DNA from: Saxidomus purpurata
Taxonomy: Eukaryota; Mollusca; Bivalvia; Venerida; Veneridae
Length of the DNA stretch: 64,000 bases
NCBI GenBank assembly: GCA_022818135.1
Contig: JAFMSR010000001.1
Span: 34,502,672 to 34,566,671 of the forward strand
Reading direction: 5' to 3'
Positions 25,335-36,640 of this stretch are shown here, piece by piece. Within the stretch, counting starts at the first letter, position 1; the number at the start of each line of letters is the position of its first letter. The position numbers and the translations under genes were made by a program. Below the pieces are notes generated by a model. That model was not told where the DNA came from. It saw only the letters and a list, made by a program, of their open reading frames with translations, and made no database searches.

Positions 25335-25835
25335 TTGATTATTCATCAGATATACACAGACGGTTCTGCTACAGCTGCTATACTTGACGATGGAGCTGGT
25401 ATTTTAATCATGTACACGACTGATGGATCCGAGACAGTTAGCATAGCAACAGGTAAGCATTGTTCTAACCACAAATCAGAAGTAGAAGCCATCATACAGG
25501 CATCGAAAACTATTTAAGAGTCAAAAGAGGACTGTCAACTAGTGGTCATTCTAACAAATGCTCTATCAGTCTTGGAAGTCTTTGCTAATGCGAAATTGAC
25601 AAGCCTTGCCAACGAACTTTCACAGAATAAGCACGTCCTTTCAGTAGATACCCGCACACTGTGGTGTTCAAGGCAATGAAATGGCAGACCTAATTGACAA
25701 AACAAGCTGCTAGAGTAATTTAGAAGACATATACGGTGATTAAGACTCTTACAAGAACAAAGACACAGAGAGATGACTTCCATCTACTAGACAGATGAAC
25801 AAGTAATTACATTTGGACTTCGTACAGAACGCACA
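25335..25835 (+). pseudogene. broken RNase H region of a non-LTR retrotransposon
   Basis: The frame from 25335 gives IYTDGSA, then GAG(I), then HCSNHKSEVEAI, which are the first Asp and the Glu motifs of an RNase H fold. It meets a stop at 25515-25517, continues in the same frame through SVLEVFANAKL to about 25678, then shifts frame to give HCGVQGNEMAD near 25658-25690, the last catalytic motif. Further on, EQVITFGLRTERTH near 25795-25835 resembles the (R)EQV..RLRTGH segment following RNase H in I-type LINE elements. No reverse transcriptase is visible upstream. A 5'-truncated, dead fragment; the exact LINE clade is uncertain. Confidence 0.75.
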
Positions 25836-27309
25836 CACATAGACAGAGGGAGAGAGAGAATGACTTCCCAGTTCAATTGAAAAGTTTGAAAAATAAAATC
25901 ATTTTCTTTCCAAATAGATATTAAGAACTCAATCATAGTGTTGCAGTCTAAAAGTCTAAAGAAAGCATTGAAGGCTTTGTGTTCTTTAACATATATTACA
26001 CGGTCATTTAACATGCCAATTCAAATCATTTTATTCGATACGTATCAGGCATAAACAATGAATTACTCGTGTGATGTATTAGATTTTTCTTTATATTCGA
26101 ACAATTGGAAACAAGTCTGGTCATAGAACGTTTCTGAAGAGATTATCAAATGTAAAAAGGTCAAATTGTAATTCTGTACTTTATGGTGAAACGGGAAGAT
26201 ATCCGTTATACATAGTAAGGCAAATACGACATAGAAAATATTTTTTTAAACTTTATTCAGAGAAAGGAAATAAGTGCATATTATATGCTACATGTATGAT
26301 TGAAAACCTAAGATATGATATCATTTTGAGATAGTATTATTGTAAACTAGATGTAAGGAAAAAACCTAGTACAAGAATGGGGTTTTGCTGAAGTTTTGAT
26401 ATATACAAAGTCAGTAAATATCAAAGTATTTGCACAAATTACTTGATTGTTATATTGATAGCTGGAGACAAGATGTTCATACTAAATCATCAGTACCTTT
26501 AAAACTCGAAACATCAGAATACCTGTATCACATGCATAATACTCAGGGACTAACAAATACTTTATCTACGACACGATTGTATTCTCGAACTGGTAGACAT
26601 GGAAGCATTGATAGAAATGTACTTTGTGCGAAAGAAATGACTTAGAAGACGAATACCATTTTATAGTGAGTAACCCTGCTTAATCTGGCGTACGAAATCA
26701 TGATATTCCCACATATTATTGCAGAAAACCAAGTAAAAACTCATAAATATGACACATTTGAGGCTGTTAAACAAAATTTATTGCATTATTATGCATTCGC
26801 AATTTGAAAAGTAAAGTTAAAGAGGGACTTCCTACATCTAGCAGTTTATATTCTTGAAACAATTTTAAAGAAGAACCTATGGCGAAAAATGCATTAATTT
26901 ACCACAATTAATCAATTTAATTGTACAACAACAACTTACCAAAATTATTGAATGATTTACGGTACTGCAGTATAATGTTAAACCGCCGATTTTATCGATA
27001 ATGACTGGCATTGCATAGCTGAAACTTTTAGGTTAAGTTATAATTCGTCCAAAGATTCTATTAAATGTTTTGGAGGTTATTTAGTTTGACAACAGTTATA
27101 ACTATGTCCCTTTAAATTATGTCGCATAGCTTTTTGGGAAAGCTTCACTGCTTCAACACTAATTCGCTGTTTAGTGTGTTCTCTTTTTATATGTGATAAA
27201 GTTTTGCTTTTGTTTATACTGATCATATTCATTTGTTATATGTTACTGCATGGGTACAACATGTCTATTTTTTTATATTATGTTTGTCACTCTCGCTGTT
27301 CAATTGTTT
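25836..27309. other. gene-free stretch
   Basis: AT-rich, short frames only; nothing recognised. Confidence 0.4.
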
Positions 27310-27720
27310 CAAGAAAACATCCAGCTTAAATAAAGGGTAGAGGAAATAATAGATTTTAACCCAAATCACCAAACTCTTCCTGCTACCAGTACGAAATAAT
27401 AACTTTCCAAATATTACTTTTCCAATTTTGACTGAGAGAGTCAATGTAAAGAAAAAACAACTGCATACAGGAGTTGCTTCCCTTTCACTGCCGTAATATA
27501 TCTGCCAACAACTAAAACAACACAAGGGAGTTCACTGCGAAGGAATGAACTATTATTTGACTTGTCCAATCTTTTCATTTCTAAAGCACCAACTTCAAAT
27601 ACTAATGCGGCATTATCATTAGTTTTACAAATTTAAATGCACAGCAGACGAAAATTTCTTTTATAAAACTGTCATCAAAAATACACTATGTGCAGTAAGA
27701 TGAGCGTAATGTCACTTTAA
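27310..27720 (+). mobile_element. TTAA MITE, copy B
   Basis: Same element and orientation as copy A: GGGTAGAGGAAATAATAG, AACTCTTCCTGCTACCAG, CACAAGGGAG and the right end GTAATGTCACT-TTAA (27717-27720). The left terminus is eroded, the match starting near CATCCAGCTTAAATA. Confidence 0.8.
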
Positions 27721-27960
27721 GTACTGAAGACATAAAGCTTTATTTTCTACAAAATCTGTGGGCGAGTAGCTTAATACATATGAATTAAACAATTTGTTTC
27801 TGGGCATAAAGACTGGCTGTAAAAGACAGGCGCCTTATAATAACTGTTCGCCTTTAACATAATATGTTTTCAATAAATCATTGTTGAGTACTACAGATCC
27901 TACTGTACTCCTTTTTTACACGTCATTAACTTATAATATCGCACTGATGAACAGAAATTT

Positions 27961-28027
27961 ATTCGTAACAGGCGTCATTCATCAGAGAGTATCGATCTCT
28001 CTGTTCACTGAGCTATGAGACTCGCTC
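27961..28027 (-). repeat. degenerate tRNA-like SINE head
   Basis: Read on the minus strand it has an A-box-like TAGCTCAGTGAACAGAG, then GATGAATGACGCC and a damaged B box GTTACGAAT at SINE-like spacing. Not a functional tRNA. The downstream body does not match the two SINEs at 30985 and 33075. Confidence 0.4.
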
Positions 28028-28525
28028 ACTTCGTGCATGCGTAGGCAATATAGCCCTATAAATACGACCAGTCCATGCAATATTCAACAAGAACAACACT
28101 AGTAAAAGCAAGGCAAATATACCTGATTGCCAAGTGTTCTCACTCTGTTATATGTGTGTGGAATGTACACTACTGTTATCATAACGATTGGAAACATATG
28201 ATATAAGATAACGCATCAAAGGAGGAATACTGTAAAATATTGATATTATATAAAATATAATCAGTTGTAAATAACGTTAAAACAAATGACCAGAGAAACA
28301 ATAAGTACGTGAACAAAAGGTTACCAACGTGACTCATCAAATATATCTTTATATCACGAAACAGTACAAGGGAACATTTACCTGAAGAGGGTTTTTAATC
28401 AACAGAACAGAACAACGGACATACGAAAGCTAGTTGCTTTGGATGGGAGTTTTAAAATACAAAAAAGAAATTAACTTGTGTTCAAACGCCGGTCATTTAT
28501 AACGATAGGGCTCACACAGTGTAGG

Positions 28526-31500
28526 ATGGGTAACCACGGCAGTAAGCGGAAATCACGGGGTGCCAAGTGTCGGTACAGCCGCCCAGAGGACGAGATCTCG
28601 GGTAAAAACACATCTTTCATGATTTATTTACTTAAAGCATATATATGTGAACTGTGCTGTCTTTCAAATAAAACAACAAGTGTCTTTCAGTACACAATGC
28701 ACATCACGGGTGAGACATACAAATTAATATTCGAGATATAGTCTTTTTTTTTTCAAGTAAAACATTTACGTTATTTTAGTCTAGAGTTTAAATAGAGACA
28801 GAAGTATTTTTGTATTTTTATTTTATTTCAAAGTATCAATTTTTATAATTAAGTCTTTTTAAAAGATGACGTCCATTTAATTATCATTTCAAATGATACA
28901 TAACTAGCTGAGCACGAATAGACCATTTTGTTGGATTTTCCGAGTGGGCAGAAACGCACAATAGTTAATGCAATATCTGATCTTTGTAAATAAGTGTCAC
29001 TGACTCTTCAATCTGTTCGAAGCAAAGTAATTTGTTTTCATATTAAGAAATAATATCTTACATTTAATGCCCTGCCTTTAACTTGAAACTTAAAATTACA
29101 AGTAAAAATATCCAAATATAGTTGAAACAAAGACGAGATTCGAACTATTTGAATCTTTTTCTAGTTCACTACACGACTTTGAAAGCAATTTAAGCTGAAT
29201 TACATCAGCTGTATTGATGAACCAACATATTAAATTAACAGTTAAAACAATAGCTCTGACGTCACTTACAGACAACCATTACACACTGAAACAAGACACA
29301 TCTGAGTTTAAAATAAACTTACATGTTTAATATATTTACACCATATGTTACAAATTCGTCAAAGTATTAAATTTATTTCAGCGCTGTGTACTTATAGATA
29401 AATAAATGATAAAGTTCTAAAATCACCCTAATCAAAGCGCCTTAAACACTTTATGCTTTCGCAAAAATAAAACAACAGCAAAACAAAAAACAGCAACACA
29501 GCAAAACAAAACAACAAAAAAAAACAGCTAAGCAAAACAACAACAAAAACAGCAAAAAAAAACAACAAGAAATATGATGTTGGTGTTAAACAAGGAAAAG
29601 TTTGACGTAGTCAATCATTTAACAATAGATACACGAGTCGTTTTTAGGGATTGATTTTCTTTTTCGTTAAACATAAGAAACGAACAATATGATATGGTTT
29701 TATTTTCCTTTAAGATTCACTAATACATATATAGACACGAAAGAGTCAGTTAGACTGAGAAAAAAGTGACATACACCATCATCCTACTACATTAGAACAC
29801 CTTTGTTCGGTACAAATGTTACCAAAATAAAATGATACAGCCTTGCGACTGTTTTTCTATTAAATTACCACTGAGCTTTTTTTTACAAATATTGCAATTC
29901 CATGTCCCAGCACGAAACATTTAAAGCCCAGAATCGCATTACGATTCATCTCTTTCAAATTGAATCAGGCAACTGAATGTTTCATTCAAGCTTTCGTTTA
30001 TCCTGTATTATTTTCATTTTGATGATAATTAAAAACAGTTGTGTTGTTGCGCGAAACATTTAAGGAAAAAAATATTTAAAATGAAGTATAATTAATAAAT
30101 ACGAAAAAAAAACCACAACCATTCAGCGCTAACATCTCATATTTGAAAAAAGGCCTCTAAAGTTCTACAAGATAATTGAATTTTAAGAATACATTTTAAA
30201 TCACTGGTGCATGTTCAAATGACCTTAATTATACTAGCAGTCAGTTTATCGTATTTATCACAATGTTTGCTTTATTATATTATATTCAGCTTTACTTTTC
30301 TTGACATTTACTCCATTGCGCTGTTCATTGTTTACTTATGGTATAAAGTAAGATATGATGCATCTATGATATGAAACACCTAGTCGTTAGTTCATGTATT
30401 ATGAATGGTAGTTACATGTTACCCTTCAAAATTTCCAAATAAGGTGATGGTCAAGAACAATGCTGAAACCATTTTCACTGATTTTCTCTATATTCAATGG
30501 GTATAAAACTTTGTTACGATTATACATCTGAAAGATTTAGTTTTGTCATCTTACGTCCAGAAAATCGTCATCCAGTTTCTTTTCTTTTCTGACATTGGTA
30601 AAACTGAAGAATGAAAAAGAAAGAGTCAATTTATTTAAAAGTTTTAACTCTGTAACATGATGGTGCTATAAACAGGTTGAGATCTCACAGAAATAATTAC
30701 AATCTCCAGTAAATATTGAATGAAATTTTAAAAATTATGTTCAATATCCAGCTAACTCTATCATTTAAAGATAATATCTTGGATGATCTATGAAAACGTT
30801 ATACATTTCGCAACGAAATTGCGCAATGTTACTTTAGTTTTCGTATAACGAACAATTGTCAACCTACGTAAAGAAATTTTCCAATACCGTTTAAAATAAC
30901 TACTATATTTTTATAGAGGCTGTATTTATACATTTGATAGAAAATGACAACAAATATCAGATGTTTGTGCACATTCTGTAATACATAGGTGCATTGGTAG
31001 CGTGTTAACCTCAGAATCGTAGGGGGAGTTCCGGATTCGATTCCCACCATTGCCAAAGTAGTGTAAGTGTCCTTTTGCAAGACACAAATAAGTCCACATT
31101 GCCTCTCTCTAACTCTCTTCTATGTTGATTCCATTTTCAGAGGTCTCGAGAGCAATTAATATAAGTTGTAAAAAATTGTTTCGCAGTCGATAGTTAATAA
31201 AGAAGAGGTCATGACTCAAACAATCTTTGTATAGAGCAAACACCTTGCCAAATTATCTGTGTCAATTACTTACGCAGTGCCGGCCAGAAACTTGTTATAT
31301 TGAATTCCTTACATTTTAACTATGTCATGGGTGATAACTTTGCTGTTACTGGTGCAAAAACTAAAACCAAGATGCACAACGTTTAATCTTAATAAACATT
31401 TGTATCATTTAGTAAAAATGCAACGCGTCTCACAAGATTTTCGGGATTTATTGACGCACGGGCGGGCAAGTCAAAATCTGAATTTGGGGAATAAAAAGTA

Positions 31501-34500
31501 GATTATATCGTTGATGGGAATGTCTAGTGTATAAGTCTATACCTGCAAGTTGCTTTTCAGTCTAGTTCTTAACGTGTGCAATAAAACGTCTTACAAATGG
31601 AAAGACTACTCTCATCGGACAAATAATTTCTTTCTTATGACTGGTTCAGTTCATATTTCAAAGGATTTTTAAGACAACTAGGAGAGAAAAAATCACAGCT
31701 CATTTAGGATAACATGACAATGACATATATATATGTGTGTGCGTATGTGTTTTACACAAACGTTTACAACTACTGCATACAAAGGTAAATGGTGCGCGCA
31801 AGTAAAGATTTAATCAGTATATTATCTGCTGTATTTACACAATAGTATTGGGCATGCCTGCCTCATCCTAAACGACGTATAAACTCCTGTAACTATTAAG
31901 CTTACAGTCGATTAAGTTTAACGATTACATTTCAACAGTCTAAAAGACTTAGTAAAACAATTTTTTTAGACTCAAGAGAATGAGGACTAAACGTTCTTCA
32001 AAGCGAAATCAAAATATTTCGTATTGTTGTCCCAAAAGAATTATTTTTACAAATCAAAAGTTAATCAACGGTAAGTTTAACAGTCGATTAAAGTTTCGAA
32101 CAACGGGGTCCAGTTCTACAAGATGAAAACAGAATGTTTGTTCCCTGCAAGCGTCCTTTTGTTGTACATGTAGTATTTAAGATTACACAGTAACTCACTG
32201 AATATCGCCTCATCAACTATCTTAGTTCTTTACAAGCAAAACTAATAAACAAACACGGAATTAAAATTCTAGTTCTATTTACTCTTTAGTACCATTCCAA
32301 TTTGATATGTAGTTGGAATAAGTTTAATTTGTCTGCAATACTTCTCTTAAGTTTCACTCCGCCTACTTTTTTATTTTTTGAAAACAGGGGTTCCTGTTTA
32401 TTGTGCTTGTCATGCACAGTCAGTTTTATTGAAATTCAACCACAGGCAGTTCAAATTCATTTTAATAGAAATTGCCATGAATAATTAATATAACAAAATA
32501 TACAGTCACGAACCACTGTGCATTAACTGTGTTCTTATGCCAAACGAGCAAAAATCGAATTTCATTTAGGGTATTCCGCTTACATGCTAAAGTTATCACT
32601 GCTTGTTAATATTACCTGGTAATCATATTTTCTTGTCAGCCTTATCTGTAATAGCTAACAAAGTTGTTGGACATGAACTGTAATAGCTAGGCTTGTTTTT
32701 GTTTTAACGTGAATAGAGAACAGTAAAGAAGATAAGGACACAGGAGAATGGCATGGCAACAGAAATAGTAAAAATCTCGTAAAGTCATATTCAATTTATC
32801 AAACTGTATCCTACAGTAACTTTGAAAACATTTTAGTTAGACTAGACACAGTAAGAATACTGTATATTGTTCATGTTCTACCATTTATCATATTTGCTAT
32901 ATCAATGGAAATTATAAAAACAATGTAAAGTAGACAATATATCAATCATTAATATATTAGATAGCAGTATAAACGTTGAGCTAGTCTTTTGTAGAAATTT
33001 AGAAATACAATGTATACTACATGTCGTTTATGTATTCTCGATTGCGAAAGAAGTTCTTAACTTTAATTTTTCACTCTCGAGATTAATTCAAGATGGAATC
33101 AACATCGAAAAGAGAGAGGCAATATGGAATTATTTGTGTCTTATGTAAAGATACTACCGACATGGTTGTGGTAGGGATCGAACCCCGGACCATTCGATAC
33201 CGAGGCGAACGTGCCAACACTGCGCCATTGTTGTTGTTGAAACAACAAAACTTGTAGATATCACAGATATTCAAAGCAGATTTAAGATTGATATATTCAC
33301 TGTAGATTTATTCAGTTTAAGGTTGAAGATTACGATTGTTTTAAAGAAAAAAACACATTTAGTGGTGTGGTGACTTGTATAACTGCTTAAAATATTTATG
33401 TTTGCTAAGAACTGTCCAGCTATAAGTAAGAAGTTTGCTTTAGTCCTTACTTTCATTACTCAAAATTGCATGTTGTTCTTGTTATTTATTAATAAATGTG
33501 ATCGATAAACATGTAACAGGCAACCGTTTCATGGATTGAATATTCTAACTCAAATGTATGTCATACATTTAATATTTAAAATGACAAAGAGTAGATCGAT
33601 ACATTCAGCATGTCATGGCATTTACTGCCTCAAATGCGAAAGATAATACCAGACATTTATTGCTTGAAACCGAAGTCTACCGTTCCAATGATTCAGCAAA
33701 TATGCTTGAAGGCTTATATCAGTTTTCCATAGTTTGTTAAGAGCGTTATGAAAACATGCTTGTCATGCCATGGCAGCTATTTAATTAAAATGACATTATG
33801 CACATCTTACTGCACATAGCGTATTTATGGTGACAGTTTTATAAAAGCAATTTTTGGTTGGTGTGCATTTAAATGTGTTGAATTAACGAGTATGCCGCAT
33901 TAGTATTTGAAGTTGGTGCTTTAGATATAAAAAAATCGGACTGATAAAATGATAGTTGATTGTGTCGTTGTTGATGTTGGTAGAGATTTCGGCAGTGGAA
34001 GGGAAGCAACTCCTGCATGCAGTTGTTCTTTTCTTAAATTGACTCTCCCAGTCAAATAAGAAAATCAATATTTGGAAAGTTATTTTTTCAGACTGGTAGC
34101 GGGAAGAGTTTGGTGTGTTGAATTAAAAGCTATTATTTCCTCTACGCTTTTGTACACACACCATTTTCAGCTGGATTTTTACTTGAAAAAAATGCGCATA
34201 ATGTCACTTTAAAGTTGTATTATCCTTCTTCACCACTCGTTACATGCATGGTATTTTATATTTTGTATGAACGATCAACTGCTGTGGTCGAGAAAATTTG
34301 TAAATAAAATTATGTTCTCTATTTTTCTTCATTGTTCTTATATTCTTTAAGAGTAGTGGTCATTGCTAAATGTTGTTGGAAAAAGATGGTGATTACTTTT
34401 AACAGTTATATCACTTAAATGAGAATTAGATTTTTTATATTTCAGAGGAAGAACAAATTCAAGCTGACAATTTAGAAGGCCCCACCTCCGACTCGTACGA

Positions 34501-35245
34501 TAAGTTTATAGCTTGGATGATCGAAATGGCAGAAAATGATGAAGCAGACTTAAGTTCACCAGCATTTGTTGAACATGTAACGACAGTTTGCGCAGAAAAA
34601 CACCAGCAATCCGCAGCAGCACGGTCTGCTGCTTCTGTCCGCTCGATACCGTCAATACGTCATTCATTAGATGTACCTGAACGCCAACACTCATTGGACT
34701 CAAGCTGCAGTTCACGATACAGTAGATCATCTAGGTCTGGGGAGGATTTACTTAATCCTAAAACAAGATTCCGACGTGCTATGCTCAGTCGGCAAAGTAC
34801 AGTAGACTTTTCAGACGATAGCGATGCGCCTGTTGACGCAATCGCTGGCAACAGTTTTGACAGTGATATGGATACACATTTCTTAAGTCCAGATACAGTT
34901 TTAATAAACAATATCGGAGAAACATCGTTCACAAACCAATTAAGGCCCCCTTTGCGTAAGAATCAAAGCTGTACAACATATCGCAACTATAGTACTAGCA
35001 TCAATGATTTACTGAACGTTGGCTCGCGCAAAAAGAGCAAAAGTTTGATGACAATGAGGAAGATGATGTCAGAGACAAGAAATGATGACGAAATAACACC
35101 AATAACTGAAGAGACCGTAGTAAAAATGTTAGACAACGACATTCTTGATAGAAATATGGCCGATATTTTGTACTCGGTAGAAGCATTATGGCCAAAACAT
35201 CCCAAATTCCTTAACAGACAAGAGAAAGGATATAGTTTTTCATAA
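28526..35245 (+). CDS. unknown 291-residue protein with myristoylation-type N-terminus (two exons)
   Basis: Exon 1 is 28526-28601, with ATG in good context (A at -3, G at +4), ending at a GTAAAA donor. Exon 2 is 34446-35245, after a TTTTTTATATTTCAG acceptor. The phases fit exactly: 76 + 800 nt = 291 codons plus stop. The product begins MGNHGSKRKSRG, matching the N-myristoylation consensus (Gly2, Ser6) followed by basic residues, so membrane attachment is likely. An acidic stretch follows (about 22-60), then a Ser/Arg-rich, probably disordered middle (about 80-190) with RQS and RxxS kinase-type sites, and a more conserved-looking C-terminus (about 235-291) ending in KGYSFS. No enzymatic domain, membrane span or family is recognised. 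Extra in-phase exons in the 5.8-kb intron cannot be excluded. Exon 1 is clearly more GC-rich than its surroundings. Confidence 0.7.
29468..29572 (+). repeat. A-rich CAA/CAG low-complexity tract
   Basis: About 100 bases of A-runs punctuated by CAACA and CAGCA, without T except once. Possibly a decayed retrotransposon tail. Confidence 0.8.
30985..31200 (+). mobile_element. tRNA-derived SINE, copy 1
   Basis: Head with A-box-like TTGGTAGCGTGTTAACC (30994-31010) and B box GGATTCGATTCCC (31033-31045). The body has GTCCTTTTGCAAGACACAAA, CATTGCCTCTCTC and CTATGTTGATTCCA, and the tail (31151-31190) ATATAAGTTGTA..TTGTTTCGCAGTCGA. The body is shared with the minus-strand copy at 33075 and the tail with the fragment at 44601. 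The tail may derive from a partner LINE (inference). Confidence 0.75.
33075..33235 (-). mobile_element. tRNA-derived SINE, copy 2
   Basis: On the minus strand: A box TGGCGCAGTGTTGG, B box GGGGTTCGATCCC (33173-33185), then AAGACACAAATAATTCCATA, TTGCCTCTCTC and CGATGTTGATTCCATC, matching copy 1. The TTCG..CGAA anticodon-like stem is still visible. The 3' tail is missing. Confidence 0.75.
33785..34212 (-). mobile_element. TTAA MITE, copy C
   Basis: Bounded by TTAA at 33785-33788 and 34209-34212. Terminal inverted repeats AATGACATTATGCACAT and ATGCGCATAATGTCACT are well preserved, making this the best-defined copy (428 bp). It is inverted relative to copies A and B. It lies only about 230 bp upstream of exon 2 of the 291-residue gene, inside its intron. 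Confidence 0.88.
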
Positions 35246-35344
35246 GTGATATAACAAGTGCAGTTTTCAACGCTTTTGTAAATTATCTTTGCACAGACAA
35301 TACAACTTAGTGGTTACACTTGATAAAGAAAATGTATCCATTTC

Positions 35345-35767
35345 TGGTTTGTCGTAGAATAACCCGAGTTAAGAAGGCTTGAGTGATATATGATTACGCA
35401 TAAGAACGACAAACGAGGGTTATTCTACAATAAACCTACCTTTGATATTTATTATTTCGATTCTAACACGACTAATTTGAAACAACATTTGAAGGAACTG
35501 AGAGACCTATTTTCATCGATGCGGGCTACAGCACCTAGATTTCGCTGTTGAAGTTTGTTCCCGCTTAATACGCTTTTTCAACATGACTTTAAAAATCAGA
35601 CATTCATGATGACGTCACTGTGTAAGCATAAACAACAACAACAAAACAGTAAAACTGTCTACTAGACGCGTGTCATCCATCGCCAGGCGTCGTTCAGTGT
35701 CGGTTTATTGCAGAATAATCCCAAACAGTTTTTGTGTGTGGAGGTTATTCCCTGGTCGTGTTAGAAT
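35345..35767. repeat. foldback cluster 4 (interleaved inverted repeats)
   Basis: GGTTTGTCGTAGAATAACCC (35347-35366) pairs with GGGTTATTCTACAATAAACC (35417-35437). The latter can also pair with GGTTTATTGCAGAATAATCCC (from 35703), and TTCTAACACGAC near 35461 pairs with GTCGTGTTAGAA near 35755. These pairings interleave rather than nest. The apex CGAGTTAAGAAGGCTTGAGTG resembles the other foldbacks. The cluster begins 100 bp after the stop codon of the 291-residue gene and supplies an AATAAA near 35430-35436. Confidence 0.75.
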
Positions 35768-36014
35768 TCCTAATAGATTATAATAACGAACTTGTAAGAT
35801 TTACAATGACGGCTTTCGGATATTTAAAGATTAATTGCATTGGTAGGTGTTATTTTGCCAAAGTGATGATTAGCTTTTATTTTATTCTATTTCAAATTAT
35901 TATTGTCTGATGTATGTCTGTGAGAATGTCTGTTCATTTGTATGAATGTTGTTATCGTTTTTGAAGGATTCGAGGAAGATAGGTCTCAATCTATTCGAGT
36001 CACTGTCATTGAAT

Positions 36015-36120
36015 AAAAATATATTATTTTTATTATTAGTAGACTAGTAGTAGTAGCATTAGTAGAAGTAGAAGAAGTAGTAGTAGAAGTAGTTATACTA
36101 TTATTATTATATTGTGTAAG
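36015..36120 (+). repeat. ATT/AGT trinucleotide microsatellite
   Basis: Imperfect ATT and (AGT/AGA)n runs, for example AGTAGTAGTAG and TATTATTATTAT. Confidence 0.85.
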
Positions 36121-36129
36121 GGGGATATA

Positions 36130-36640
36130 CTGGATTCAGCTTGTCTGTCTGCTGTCCGTCCGTCCGTCCGTCCGACTGCAGACGGAATATTGTGGACACT
36201 AAATCGCACGTACCCCTGGTCAGAATTTAATGATACTTCACACAAGTGATGAGTACAATGCTAAGTTATGCATGGTTAATGTTTCTGGTCTCTAGGTTAA
36301 AGGTCAAGGTCACATGGGCTCGAGATACAAAAATCTTGTGGACGCTTATTCTCCAAAATCCCTGATCAGAATGTAATAAGTATTGTACCTAAATGTGCAT
36401 TGTTTATGTTTCGGATCACTAGATCAAAGGTCAAGCTCACAGGAGCTCGGGATAGTAAAATCTTGTGGACGCTAAATCTCCAAAAGCCCTAGTCAGAATT
36501 TAATGAGTTTTCACAGAAGTGATACGTACAATGCTTAGTTGCACGTAGTCGATGTTTCGGGTCACTAGGTTAAAGGTCAAGGTCACAGGGGCTCGAGATA
36601 GTAAAATCTTGCGGACGCTAAATCTTCAAAACCCGTGCAG
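36130..36640 (+). repeat. three-unit tandem repeat of about 140 bp with GTCCGTCC leader
   Basis: A GTCCGTCCGTCCGTCCG run at 36149-36172 leads into units starting TTGTGGACRCTAAATC near 36190, 36333 and 36462, plus a partial unit near 36608. They share GGTTAAAGGTCAAGGTCAC and GGCTCGAGATA. A dispersed bivalve-type repeat by memory. Confidence 0.8.

Larger units (their letters stand above)
28602..34445 (+). other. intron of the 291-residue gene
   Basis: Contains an A-rich CAA/CAG low-complexity tract at 29468-29572, SINE copies at 30985-31200 and 33075-33235, and a TTAA MITE at 33785-34212. The rest is AT-rich with no recognised exon. Confidence 0.6.

Noticed and set aside
34506..35205. Minus-strand frames opposite exon 2 of the 291-residue gene
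   Set aside because: Shadows of the plus-strand coding exon, with poor residue composition.
36015..36120. CRISPR-like array
   Set aside because: Trinucleotide microsatellite without spacers; context is eukaryotic.
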